From Lomentospora prolificans (Eukaryota > Ascomycota > Sordariomycetes > Microascales > Microascaceae), in contig JARFXM010000009.1 in assembly GCA_029532625.1 (NCBI GenBank), positions 5,569,501-5,633,500 of the forward strand: DNA of 64,000 bases, given 5' to 3'. Below the pieces are notes generated by a model. That model saw only the letters and a list, made by a program, of their open reading frames with translations. It had not been told where the DNA came from and searched no databases. The position numbers and the translations under genes are program-made. Position 1 is the first letter of the stretch, and each line of letters begins with the position of its first letter. Positions 45,485 to 57,253 of this stretch are shown in pieces.

Positions 45485-47891
45485 ATGAGGCCGGGAGACT
45501 ATTTTTCCGCCGCCGTGGCTCTTGCGACGGTAGCATCAGCCTCATTCGATGGCAACCTGAACTACCACAGTCCTTCGAAGAGGCATTCCGGTCTCGGGAT
45601 TAACCTTCCACTCGTCTACCGCCGATCTTGGAAGCGCTCCAACACTGCCTATGACGCTTCGGAATTGAAATTCACCCATGGAGTAGCCTCTGGAGATCCT
45701 TGGGCGGACAGCGTCATTTTGTGGACCCGCATTGCACCAAGCAATGAGTCCGATCCCAGTACTGCTCCTGTTGAAGGAACGGTAGATGTGTACAGCCACG
45801 ACACCGAGACTTATATCAAGGCCGACTCGAACCCAATTTGTGTGGACTGGAAGGTATTCAAAGAGAGTCGCGGCAAGGCTTCTGATCATGTTGTGTCCAA
45901 AGGCAAAGCGTATACCACGTCTGATATTGACTACACTGTCAAGGTGCGAACAACCAAAGTAATACCTCGTCTGCATAGTAATGGCAAAGTTTCTAACACG
46001 AACGCAAATTCAGGTGGAAGCTAAGGGACTACGTCCCTTCACTAGCTACTTCTATCAATTCTCTGTCTGCGATTCAGATAATAAGAGCCCGCTGGGCCGC
46101 ATGAAGACTGCACCCCGTGATCAGGATCGCGTCGATGAAATCAACTTTGCTGTGTTTTCTTGCGGCAATTACCGTAAGTAGTTACACAGATTAACTCTTC
46201 GGCCTCTAAGCTTACATGGTACATAGCCTCTGGATACTTTAACGCCTACGGCAATGCCGCTCGTAAAGATAATCATGATTTCGTGATCCACCTCGGTGAC
46301 TACATTTACGAGAATAAGGCTGGCGGCGAACGCGCCCATAAGCCTGCCAACTTGCTCTTTACCCTTCACGACTACCGTACACGCCACGGACAGGTAAGAT
46401 GCTGCGTTATCAGCAGTTTTCAAGTCGCCACGAAACTAATGCTTGCCACTGTCCTGTACAGTACCGGGCCGATCCGGATCTCCAACTTCTTGCCCAGAAC
46501 TTTGCCTGGATCCCCACATGGGATGACCACGGTAATTACACCCTCCTCTTTCCAATAGTTCTCAGTTTTGCATATCCCTAACTAAACTTGTTAGAGATTG
46601 CAAACAACGGTTATAGGGACGGTTTCAGTGCTCTGAACAATACGGAAGACTCCTTCTTAAACGATGGGCCGCAGATCACTGTCGATACGCGCAAGGTTCA
46701 CGCTGTGCGGGCGTACTTTGAGTGGATGCCTATCCGGTAAGCTCAAAAAGTATGACATGACCTAAGCGGATAGCTAACGTGATTTTAGCCAAACTGACTT
46801 GGATGATAACCTTCGCATTTGGCGATCGTTCAAGATGGGCCGACTCCTTGACCTTGTCGTCCTTGATACAAGAAACTACGACCGAAGTATTACCTCGTTG
46901 GGTACGTATGTTAACGTTGTAGGATTAGACAGAAGCTGACATTGACGAGGTTGGAACGACAACTACATCGATCTTATTCGCGACGACCCCAGCCGCACTC
47001 TTATGGGAGGTCGTCAAGAGAGCTGGTTCTACCGTTCTCTCAGCGAGTCGAAAGAGAGGGGTGCCACCTGGAGAATTGTTGGAAATCAGATCATCTTTTC
47101 CCGTATCTTTTCGAATGATAAGGGTAGCATGAGTGGTGATAACTGGAATGTGAGTATGGGCGGGTTAGTTCTAGGTTGAGGCTCGCGGTCGGCGCTAACT
47201 GATTCAAGGGATACATTGCCAACAGAAACCGAACCCTCAAACATCTCTATGATAACAACATCGGCAACAATATTTTCCTTGCTGGAGATAGCCACCAGAA
47301 CTGGGTACGTTCCAGATATCTCGAGGTTTCCAGGAATCTAACTAACGAATCACCGTAGGTATCGGACCTGGCCTGGCTGGGCACAAAGGATTACAACATG
47401 GAAACTGGTGAGGGCGCTATTGGTGTTGAGTTTGCCGGCACGGCTGTCAGCTCCAGTGGTAACAAAGGTCCCATCGAGCCCCAAGCTGGAGACTCTGCTC
47501 GTGGAATGATTGCGCGCAACGAGGAGATGATGTGGCAGGAGGGCTACTACCGCGGATACTTCCGTCTGAGTGTCAATTCCAAGCAGGTCCAGGCTCAATT
47601 TTACGGTAAGCATTCTTTTTTGTTTCTTTCTTTTTCCTTTGCAAAATTAATTCATCCTAAACACTAATTGATGTAAAAGGGTCTCCATCTGTCGCCACAC
47701 GAAACTCTTGGGATATTCCGCTGGCCAATTTCACGGTTGCTTCTGGGGAGAACCACCTTGCTAGGCCCATTGCTGGTGGTAAGGCTGAATCTGGCGCCCT
47801 CAGATTTGGAGAGGTTAAGCATACAAACTTGACTCTGAATACCGAAACTGGAGAGTGGAAGGTGATTGGATTCGACAAGATGTATCTTTAA
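45485..47891 (+). CDS. Secreted PhoD-type alkaline phosphatase/phosphodiesterase
   Basis: A multi-exon gene (about ten exons; first 45485..45943, then 46014..46173, 46227..46393, 46462..46531, 46595..46736, 46789..46901 and so on). MRPGDYFSAAVALATVASAS is a signal peptide. The PhoD N-terminal domain gives FTHGVASGDPWADSVILWTR and GLRPFTSYFYQFSVCDSDNK. The metallophosphatase core follows: INFAVFSCGNYPSGYFNAYG, FVIHLGDYIYE, WIPTWDDHEIANN, ATWRIVGNQIIFS and IFLAGDSHQNWVSDLA. These supply the Asp, Asn/His and the Cys/Tyr metal ligands of the Fe/Ca-dependent PhoD family. The C-terminus is a beta-rich segment ending VIGFDKMYL. The enzyme releases phosphate from phosphomono- or diesters outside the cell. 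All introns have usual GT..AG ends and the frame is intact. Confidence 0.92.
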
Positions 47892-48503
47892 TCAATATCG
47901 AAAACTATCCAGAATGAGCTCTGAAGTTGGCTGAACGAACACACGAGATCGCGATATAAGTTGATTTCTATTCTCGTATTCGGCATGTCACGTTAATGTG
48001 AAACCTAGGGTCCTCCTGCAGGCAAGATTGCTATGTTCAGTGACACCCCCGGCTCCTAATTCTGGGCGTTAGAACAAATAATAACTATTCATACCAAGAA
48101 CCATATAATTAGCTGTTAATAAACCATCTCAACATGATTACCCTTATAGACCCGACACACTACGATCAACTCAAAGTTGTACGGTGTTAAGTCCTCCATT
48201 TCGCGGTATTATTACCTCGTCATCATCGAGGTCCTTTGAAGCTCTATATTAAATTACAGCGCTCAGTTCCTAACATGTATGATGCTCAACTATCAAATAG
48301 GCTTAGCCACGTCATGCACTTCGCAGAACCAGACTACCAACATCACATCCAGGATCATGGGATCAGCTTACCATAACGCGATGGGTATGGAACAATTTTC
48401 CTCTCTATTCGCCATAGCTCTATGGTCCATGAGATCTATATGTCTATTCGCGTTTCTATCTCTATTACTTTGAACTCTAAACGACCAAAAGAAACTCTTT
48501 CGT
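47892..48503. other. Intergenic, convergent gene ends
   Basis: 612 bp between the 3' ends of the phosphatase and the ABC transporter; AT-rich, no gene seen. Confidence 0.5.
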
Positions 48504-51500
48504 CTACTCTGCCTTCTTCGTTGTTTTTGTACGGAGTTTCATCAAGCCATAAACGAGAGCGTAAGAGCTAAGGGAAAATATAACGACAATCCCCGCGTTC
48601 CTCCAGCCATAGTAGTACTCGTTTAAATTTAGTGTCCTCAAATAATCCTGTCCTCTGCTGTAAGAGCAGACTTTACAGTCAGCCCTGGCCTCAGGGTTGA
48701 GGAGGTTTGCAGCGCTTCCTGCGCCTTGCAAATAGTCGCCCAGGTATGACCCACAGGTCGTACCATTAGGAGGATCGAATAAAGCGAGCTCGTGCTCGTC
48801 ACAGGTGATATCAGAGCCCCAGACCGTGAACACGAGCATGCCACCCATGAGATAGTTGAATGGGTCAATCCAGTATAGCCAGTATCTCCAAAATGCCTGT
48901 ATTTGATGGTACGGGACAAGGACACCGCAGAACATGACGAGTGTACCAAGCAGAAGAGGGTTGACGAGGGAGGCGAACACGGGATTCGGAGCGTAGGCGG
49001 CGGTAAATTGGCCGATGCCAGTGTAGAGGAACTCGTACACTAACATCATGAAGAATATCGCGCCTGTGCGCGACGATACTGCTGGGAAGCCGACTGTGTA
49101 GTACCAGCAGACGAAATATAGCACCGCACATACGCATAGGTACGGAATCTCAGACACGATGAGCCCTGTCACGAAAGCGACCCACGAGTACATTTTGGAC
49201 TTTTTCTCTCGTGCCTCAAAGATACTGCGGCGTTGGATGAACAGGGGCTGCAACTGAGCGATGACTCCCGGCGCAACAAATACAAAGTTGAAGATGGCGA
49301 AGAGTTTCAACTGCAAGTCGCTGATCGAGTCGCCAATCATCCAGAAACTAAAGCCGTGGTACAATCCCTGGACCGTGTGCAGAATAAACTTGTTGTTGAC
49401 GTAGTCGGTATTGCGATAGAGCGAGACATTCATTCGGCGAGTGACCAGCTTTATCTGCTCCCATAGAGTCTGGGCAAACTCATGGCCATCATCGGCAGTC
49501 TGCGGCGGCTTCTGGGCGGCATCTTGTATGAGGTGATCTAGCTCACCGCAGGTAGCCTTGTATTCTGGTGATGAAAGCCAGACCTCATTCCAATCCTTTC
49601 CTTGGGATAGATGGCCTGAGACGACATCTATCATATGCTCGGCGGGGTTGACCTCCTGTGGGCAGGGCGCCCCGTAGCGAGCAAAATAGTTCTTGATAAT
49701 CTTCCCATTGTCGCCAATGTCTCCAAAGTATACTGTCTTGCCGCCCTTTGCCAGCAACAACAACGTATCGAACTGGGTAAACAGCTGAGCGGATGGCTGA
49801 TGAATGGTCACCACCACGGCTTGACCAGCATCGGCCAACTTTCTGAGGAATCGAACCGTGTTATACGCTGATTGTCCGTCCAGGCCTGAAGTGGGTTCGT
49901 CAAGAAAGATGAGAATGCTCGGTTTAGACACCAGCTCCACACCAATAGTGACGCGCTTTCGCTGCTCTACACTCAATCCTGATCCTACCTCACCGATAAG
50001 AGTGTCTGCAAGATCATGAAGCTCCAAAAGGTCAATGATAGTGTCAACATACTTGAGCTTTTCTTCGCGTGGAGTATATCGACTTTGGCGGAGAAGGGCT
50101 GAGAACTCTAGGGCTTCGCGCACAGTTGCGTAGGGCTCATGGACGTCTAGCTGTTCGCAATATCCAGCGGATCTCTGAAAGGAGACAGGCACGGGCCTCC
50201 CATCAACTAAAATGGAGCCACGAATTGTCCCCTCGGTCTTTCGCTGCGCCAAAACATCGAGAAGAGTGGTCTTACCCGCCCCGGAAGAACCCATAAGCGC
50301 GGTCAGCATACCGGGTTTCACCCAGCCCTGGACATTGTCAAGCAGGAGGCGGTCGCCGGATGGAGTCTTGACCGTGTAAGTGAGATTCTTCCAAGTGAAA
50401 ACTGAAGTGTTACGCATTAGGCCGGACTCTTTAGTTCGGCCTTCCACGTCATCCTCGACACCTGAGGTGCTAACGTCGCTCGAGTTTCCTTTTTCTTTTG
50501 AGGCTGTGAAGGAAGTGGAAGCCTCCTCGTCAGGTCGTCGGCCACCAAGGATATGAGCATTCTCGCGGGGAATCAGTAAGCTGGGGCCGCTCTCGGAGGC
50601 CGATCGCCACCTTGAAGTTGCGAACACGGTAATGGCAACAAAGAGTGCCCACCATGCCCAGACGATTCCAAAGTTCCTCCAGAGATGAGAATGGCCGTAT
50701 GATAAAGATGAGAGATAATCATCGCCGAGAACGTATGACTTTCCGGGCTGAGCACCGCCCACGCCGGCACAAGCAGCATGTTCTGCGTTGGTGTAGCCTT
50801 CACCACTTGGAATCAAGGATGTGCCAACGCAATCGATGTGTCTCCCATTGAATTCATTGGAAAGAACTGCGTCAAAGGCGTACGACAACGGGTTTATCCA
50901 GAAAATCCACCCAAGCCACGGGTGCATTTGCGGCTTTCTAATCATGTACCCACTGTAGAGCAAACTTGCGTCAACGAATAAGCCCGAGACCTTGGAGGCG
51001 CCATCGAATTTGTCAAATGCGGCGCCAATGGCGCGAAATGCGGCAGTCATGCACTATCTCGAGGTTAGAGAATTCTTATATATGTGGGTGGCTAAATGAC
51101 TTACCATGTAAACTGAAACGAGTAGAACCCAAAAGGTAAAGAACGCGCCCGCGGATGATCTTAGGCCAACCATGAAGTACAAAATGACAGAGGTCATAGA
51201 TACTTGTAGGAGTAGAATCGGAATATCGGCTGCAATTTGAGCTATGCAGTACGCGGCAGGGTGAAAAAGTGCAAACGACTTATGCTTCATAATCACGGGG
51301 CGGCCATGGAAGGAATCTGTCACCTCAGACATGGACATCTTTGGAGACTCGCGATCAGCAAGCGTTTAGAGCGGTGCAAACCAGGTCGACGCGTCGTTCT
51401 AGACAAGGAACCGGATACATACCAGACTATTGAAAAGTAGCGCAAGGAAACATGCACCCGACTTGACGAACAAGCCCGCCGAGTTATCTGGGGCGCCGTA

Positions 51501-53009
51501 GAAGGAAGAGCCAGCAATAAGGGCTTGAATAACTGTGGTGGCCAACTTGAGGTAAAAAGTGACCTTGCTTCCCCACATGATCTGGTATTGACGCACCACG
51601 CAAGCTTTGACTTGCGCCATAAATCCGACTGTTAACGGGCTATTTGACGGTAATGATGTGTTCCTTTCAAATTCCACGCTCTCTTGAAACGCTTTAGTTT
51701 TTTCTATGGCCTCGGTAGTGGAAGGATAGCCGTATTCCTGTTCCATGGTATCACGGATGGGTGATTTGTTGTATTCTTCCCTAAGCGTGATAGCTGTCCT
51801 GGGGAACCGTGACTCAAAGCCTGGTCGAATTTGTCGTTCGGTCTTAGATGATTAGCCTCTCGCCCTATTTCATGCTCACTAATACTCAAGCGCGCAACAA
51901 ATGATTCCGTTCAAGAACTTACCGAAACCGTAACACCGGTAAGGAAGTCGGCGACATTGGCTCCATGTTGACACACAAACCCCAGATTCTCCATGAACGG
52001 TTTAGCTTCCTTCAGTGGCCCATAGTAAACTTCCATTCCCTCATCAAGGACTAGCACCTTGTCGAAGAGATCATAGATGCCGTTACCTGCCTGGTACACG
52101 GTGACGATAGTAGCGAGGCCAAGGACATCCGTCATCGCCCTAAGCGCCTTGGTATAATCTAGCGCACTGGGAGAGAGAGTATATAATTAGCTTCCCCACC
52201 TTCACTTTACTGACGATTTTGCCGACATTGACTTACGTGCTTGCATCAAGACCCCGGGTGGGATTATCCCAACAAAACACCGAACCCTTCGTTGCAAGAC
52301 ACTCTATGATGGACACCCGCTTTCGTTCGCCTCCGGACACGCCACGGACAAACTCGTTGCCGACCATTGTGTCTTGAGTGTGGTGAATACCCATTGAACG
52401 GAGAAGAAAATCACGTTGCTCAGTTTGGTAGTCCACTTCGGAGTCGACGCCGCTTGGTAGGTGGAAGGGAACCTTTAGTCGAGTTGCAAAATCCATAGTC
52501 TGCCCAACGGTCAGCGTAGGGAAGAACAACTCTTCTTCCGTATTCATAACGATTTGGCCGCGATATTTCTTCGCTTCCTCCGCTCCAAGGGCTCCATAAT
52601 GCACATCCCCGGACACCTCAGCGTACCCGCGTCGCCTGTTGGCCAGCATGCTTAACAGCGTCGTGCAGCCGGAACCCGGCCGGCCAAGTACAAGCAGCAT
52701 TTCGCCTGGCTTGACACACCCGTGGCTATTGTCAAGTATCGTTTTTAACGGCGGCTTGTGCCGAGAATCCTTGAGCTTTTGAAGAACATTGAATTGGGAA
52801 AGTAGGTTATCGTGAATGGCGGCGTCAGCGCTGATGGCCTTGACCGTGAGATTCTTCCAGGTCACGCCAAGTTCTCTGGCTGGTAGCCCAGAGGATCGAT
52901 CACGTTGGACCATAGCTTCGACTTCAGCTTTCATCGCCCACGTTGATGACGATGCCAGGTCAGCATCTTGGCCGGACACGGACAGAGTGTCCTCACTCTC
53001 ATCGGCCAT
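48504..53009 (-). CDS. PDR-type (ABCG full-size) multidrug ABC transporter
   Basis: Five exons (53009..52237, 52166..51923, 51842..51423, 51338..51105, 51053..48504) encode 1406 residues in the (NBD-TMD)2 order of fungal PDR pumps. NBD1 has the asymmetric fungal Walker A GRPGSGCTTLLSML, the signature VSGGERKRVSI and the degenerate Walker B FCWDNPTRGLDAST. NBD2 has GSSGAGKTTLLDVLA, the divergent signature LSVEQRKRVTIGVEL and the catalytic ILIFLDEPTSGLDGQS. TMD1 includes FLTGVTVSTERQIRPGFE, MKHKSFALFHPAAYCIAQI and GWIFWINPLSYAFDAVLSNE. TMD2 includes RYWLYWIDPFNYLMGGMLV, the standard conserved end. It would export hydrophobic drugs or metabolites at the plasma membrane. It is divergent from a Zn2Cys6 regulator, a classic pair for inducible efflux. 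At 1406 residues it is slightly short for the family, with a brief N-terminus. Confidence 0.95.
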
Positions 53010-53677
53010 TCGGACTTTTGCGTGCTGCCTAGGAATAGACCAGCAGGGTGGAGTTAAATAGGCGCAATATTGAGGAGGTGAGCGATAAAAGTTGTATGAG
53101 GATGCAGATATTCAACGGTGTCAGCGTCACGAGAGCAGGTCTACAAGCAATGGCTTTCACGATATATTTATACCCGGGCGAAGTTGAGACGTAAATAGTC
53201 CCGCTCTGTTTGCGGGTCGAAATTATGTACCACTAGACAGCGGCCTTCGCGCTTTCGACTTTTTCGTTTTCATTAGGATGAAATACTCGGCGGGCTCGGC
53301 GGCGAATGTGATGCCAGCTTCAATCCCCGTCACATCCACCAACAGACAGATTGACCCGCTCCGGGATGGTCCCAAACTACCGCTGACTCCGCAACTGATG
53401 TTCTCTGGTTGGCCAATATTGTTGACTCAGCGGAAGCTTTTCATAAACACTTCCGATGGTCCACCACAGGATCCATTTTCGAAGTGGAACCTGGGGCTAA
53501 TAGAGATGAAGTTGGATTTTAAATGATTGCTAATCACTTCATAACTTCCTCTTAGTCAGCGGAAGTTTGTGCTTAAATATCGCGAGTCAACTACTTGACT
53601 CAAGGCGACAGTTCATACCACTTGTGACGGCTCCGGGTCATGACTGTTGCTGAGACATTCACCTTGGTAAAGTTATT
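53010..53677. promoter_or_regulatory. Divergent promoter with three TCAGCGG heptamers
   Basis: 668 bp between the ABC transporter and Zn2Cys6 starts. The word TCAGCGG occurs at 53380-53386 (minus), 53427-53433 (plus) and 53556-53562 (plus). The two plus copies share the longer CAGCGGAAG, and the first and third share AGTCAGCGG. Each contains the CGG half site preferred by Zn2Cys6 factors. A possible 82-codon frame at 53278-53526 has no support as a gene. Confidence 0.5.
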
Positions 53678-55906
53678 ATGGAAGCCACACCGAGAAAAGC
53701 ATGCGATGCATGTCACCAAAGAAAGGCATGTGAGATCTTGCATATCTCTATGGTAAACCTACTACGTGAATCTCGAATGACGCTAACACTCCCCTAGATC
53801 CGCTGCGAGTTTCTCGCCGCAGGAACCATCTGCGATTGGTGCAGCCATCATGATCTCGCCTGCACCTTTGATCGTGTTAGGGGCCGGCGGACTCGGAAGA
53901 TGAAGACAGTGGCCCGGACCCGCCAGACTAGGTACTTTTTCCAAGAGCGACACGTGGAGCGGAATTGGAAGTTAAGGGCTGTTTTAGCACTCTATCAACT
54001 CCGACATCGTCGCCAAGAACCTTGCGCCAAGACGGGAGCAACCGGTCGGCATCTGACACGGGTGCGAGAAGCACCCCCCCAACACTTCGTATACCCAAGC
54101 TCTTCCACCCCGACCGTAGTACTGTCCAAGATGTCTCTTTTGGTCAGATCCATATCGAAGGGTGTCACGTTGGTCACATAAGTACCCACTATGGTATTCC
54201 CGTTTTTTCTTCCAAAGGCCGTAAGCTCATCTTCGCGTTATCGGGCGAAGAGCCCGCATTTGATGAGGAGAAACCAGGACCCAAAACTGGCCTGAAAAGA
54301 CGAGCTGGTCCCCTAGCGCCAACAGGCGTAGGCTTTGACGACTTGGATGCCAGACTACTCCCACCGAGGCATTTCGTCGAAACCATTTTTCAAACCTTCA
54401 TCAAGTCTGCAGAGTCGCTCGTGTTTCCGTTCATCGACCGAGTACTCTTTGCAGATACGATCAGAATAGCGTACGAACCGGTCCCGGGCGATTTATCGGA
54501 AGAACGCCTAGCAGAAATCGCGTGCCTTTTTGCTTTTATTTCCCTCTCGCGCGGCTTCGAAAACTTTTGCCGAGACTCCTCTAGGATTGATAGCGATGCT
54601 TACGCCGCCAGGGCCCAAACCATACTTGATGCTACCCTTGAGGATATGAACATGACACTATTGCAAACTGCTCTTATGTTGGTATTATTATAAAACCCCT
54701 CTCCCCACTTCTGCCTAAGCCCTAGACGTTGCGAGCACTCACCGCTAACCATTATTCCTAAAATTCTAATTATTACAGCTTATGTATCACATGTTCTCAG
54801 GCCGGTTCCATTCAGCATACAAACTTCATGCGGTGGCCTGCCGATTGGTGCTCATGCTAGGCGGTCATCTCGCCGTCTCAACCCAGCCGGTTGGCTCTGA
54901 GACTAGTCGAGATGCCATCGAGAAACGGCACCTCCGAACCCTTTTTTGGCTGTGCTATGTTTTCGACAAAGACCTTTCGCTCAGAAATGGGCTTCCACCC
55001 ATGATTAATGATGAATTTTGCGACATGTCGCTGCCTCCCGGATATCCCGCAAGCCAATATACTTCGCGGCCGTTCGGTGACCCCACAGAAGAAATCAACT
55101 ATGAAGGCTGTAGCCCACACTTTCCGGCAGATCTGTTATTACACATCCTCAAGGCCAAAGCATGTCGTATGCTATACTCTGCTGCAGCCCTTAGGAAGTC
55201 CGACGCTGAACTCCTACGGGATATTAGAGAGCTTGACGCAGAACTTGAGTCTTGGCGGATGTCTATCCCCGCGAGCTACCGCCCGGTAATATCGGCCCCT
55301 AATAATCCCTATAAAGCCGCCACTCATGGGCCTTCCGTGTTGGAAGGAATACATAGGGTCATGCTACAGTTGGAATATCACAGCCTGATGGTCACTATTC
55401 ACCGGGTTGTAGGGCGGTATAACACGTGGCATAAGACTTCGTCGGGCGAGGGCACTGACGGGGCAGCTGGTGTTAGATCCAGTCTCGCGTTGTCTGTCGA
55501 AGTGAGCAGATCAACTCTCATATTCTTGAGAGAGTCAGCGCACGAAATCACTAAAGCTGCATGTTTGTAGGTGTCTAACTAGCATTTACGCACCAGGGCT
55601 GCACTAGCAATATATGATACAATTCTAACTGTCGCGTATAGATTCTCCCTGTTCTTTCTTATCGGCGCTTTGACGGCAGTCTTTTTTCATATTCTAATGA
55701 ACCCTCTTGATCCCCAGTCTCCAATTGATGTAGAACTGTTGGATTCTTCTTCTATCCTCTTAAAGAAACTATCTCAGCGGGTAAAGCTAACCGCGGACGA
55801 GCTTCTGAATTTTTCTGTGGTTGAAAGGTTCATCCGCGAGCTGGTCCGACTGGGAAGGTGCGCGATCCTGAAGGCGCAGAAAAGTGTTATGGAATTGGAC
55901 AAGTGA
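53678..55906 (+). CDS. Zn(II)2Cys6 transcription factor, candidate regulator of the adjacent ABC transporter
   Basis: Five exons (53678..53725, 53798..53931, 53988..54681, 54779..55566, 55642..55906) encode 642 residues. The zinc cluster is split by an intron with a GC donor (53726..53797). Once it is removed, CDACHQRKIRCEF...CDWCSHHDLACTF has C-x2-C-x6-C...C-x2-C-x6-C. The linker between the two halves is nine residues, a little long for the usual six. The next intron (53932..53987) restores the frame into STLSTPTSS. The middle domain matches Fungal_trans (PF04082): FHSAYKLHAVACRLVLMLGG, RHLRTLFWLCYVFDKDLSLR, NGLPPMINDEFCDMSLP. It is nuclear and presumably binds CGG sites, which are repeated in the shared promoter. 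It starts 668 bp from the exporter on the other strand, so control of efflux is the natural inference. Confidence 0.87.
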
Positions 55907-57253
55907 GACCTGGCACGGCATTAACGCCTCCCCTGGTGCAAATACCCTCCCAAGAAAACTTCAGGACAAAATGGAATTGTTTCATGGCTGGTAAGGAATT
56001 GTGCAATTCCTAAAGCAGCACGCCAATGGTCGCTGTTACTTAGGGTCCGGCCTCAGCTGGTTCCGTTCACAAGGCTGGCTCTATTATGACTCAGGTGTTA
56101 ACCCTCCGGCCTGGAGAGTTGGCCTGTAGCGACGGCTCTATATATCTGTCTATACAGCTCTGTATCGCAGGTTGTAGCGCAGGTTGTCGGATGGGGTGTC
56201 CAAATCAATAGAACAATATATTCTCCGATACGGCTTCGTTTGTTCTCGTAACGCTCCTCTTGATGATCGTCTTTAAAACTGTACTGTCAATCCTTCGTCG
56301 TGGATGCTGGCCAAGCCTGGCAAATTTACACCTCTCGATTCGCGCTCTGGTTCTTCGAATCAGGCTTGTGGAATAATTACCGAGATTTCGCGATGACAGG
56401 AGCTTTTCGCCCGAGTAATATGCAGCCCATACGAGCACAATCGCGGCGAACGGCCTCGGACCGGTCCTTTCTTGGGTGGGTGTAGGTAATTAGTAGGGGA
56501 GAAGAGCGATTGACTCTTTTTTATCATTTTTTTTTTCCTGTTTCAATTAGGCGAGTGGCAGCCCACTTTACTTTACGGAAGCATTATCAGACTCTTGTTC
56601 TCCGACAGCTAGTTCATTGCTCAAACCATCCTCTCTCGTACTTTTAAGATTATTAAAGATGGCCAAATCAGGTCTAATTGCCGCGCGCAAACGCGACTAA
56701 CCTTGTTACGCTCTCGTCGCAACCTTCCTTGCTCGAAAAGCTGACGAAGCAATATCTGGGCCAATTCAGGGCCCGCCAACCCTCGCTGCCTACCTAGCGA
56801 GCTGGCTTTTGAGTTCAGCCAGTCAGCCAGCTCGCTACACTACAAACTCGCCTTGGCTGGGCTGTTTGGGCCGGTGCTGGCCAGGCCTTCCTGCACTGCG
56901 GGCGACATCCCCACACCGTCCTGGGCTATGACGTAACTGAGCATCATCGGGCCGCTCATCCAAGAATATGCTTTCAATTTCACTGGCCAAACATCCAAAC
57001 CACATAATATTGCCTGTCGTCATCCACGAGTCGATCTTAAGCGATGGACAGGCGATTATAGCCCTGACGTGGCCAGCGATGTCAGAGAGCCGCAAGCTTG
57101 CTAACTAGAATTCCCCAAGCAGTATAATATCTATCAACCTCTTCGGCCTTTTTCTCCCCCTCGCCTCTCCCCACTAAAACATTCTCCGGGTGTGGTGATT
57201 CGTCTTACTCTTAGTCCTACTAAAATTAAGCCTCTGGTCAGACCAATTCACAA
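55907..57253. other. 1.35-kb intergenic region with a GCCAG/CTGGC island
   Basis: No gene seen. Bases about 56770-56890 are again rich in GCCAG and CTGGC (agccagtcagccagctcgc; gtgctggccagg). The last 150 bp are CT-rich and probably form the leader of the Mug190-like gene. Confidence 0.5.

Noticed and set aside
53278..53526. Possible upstream gene in the ABC/regulator promoter
   Set aside because: 82 codons, no similarity, no conserved start context; the region carries the repeated CGG motif and is better read as promoter.
53900..54000. Apparent frameshift in the second Zn2Cys6 gene
   Set aside because: A 56-nt GT..TTTTAG intron (53932..53987) joins the frames cleanly.
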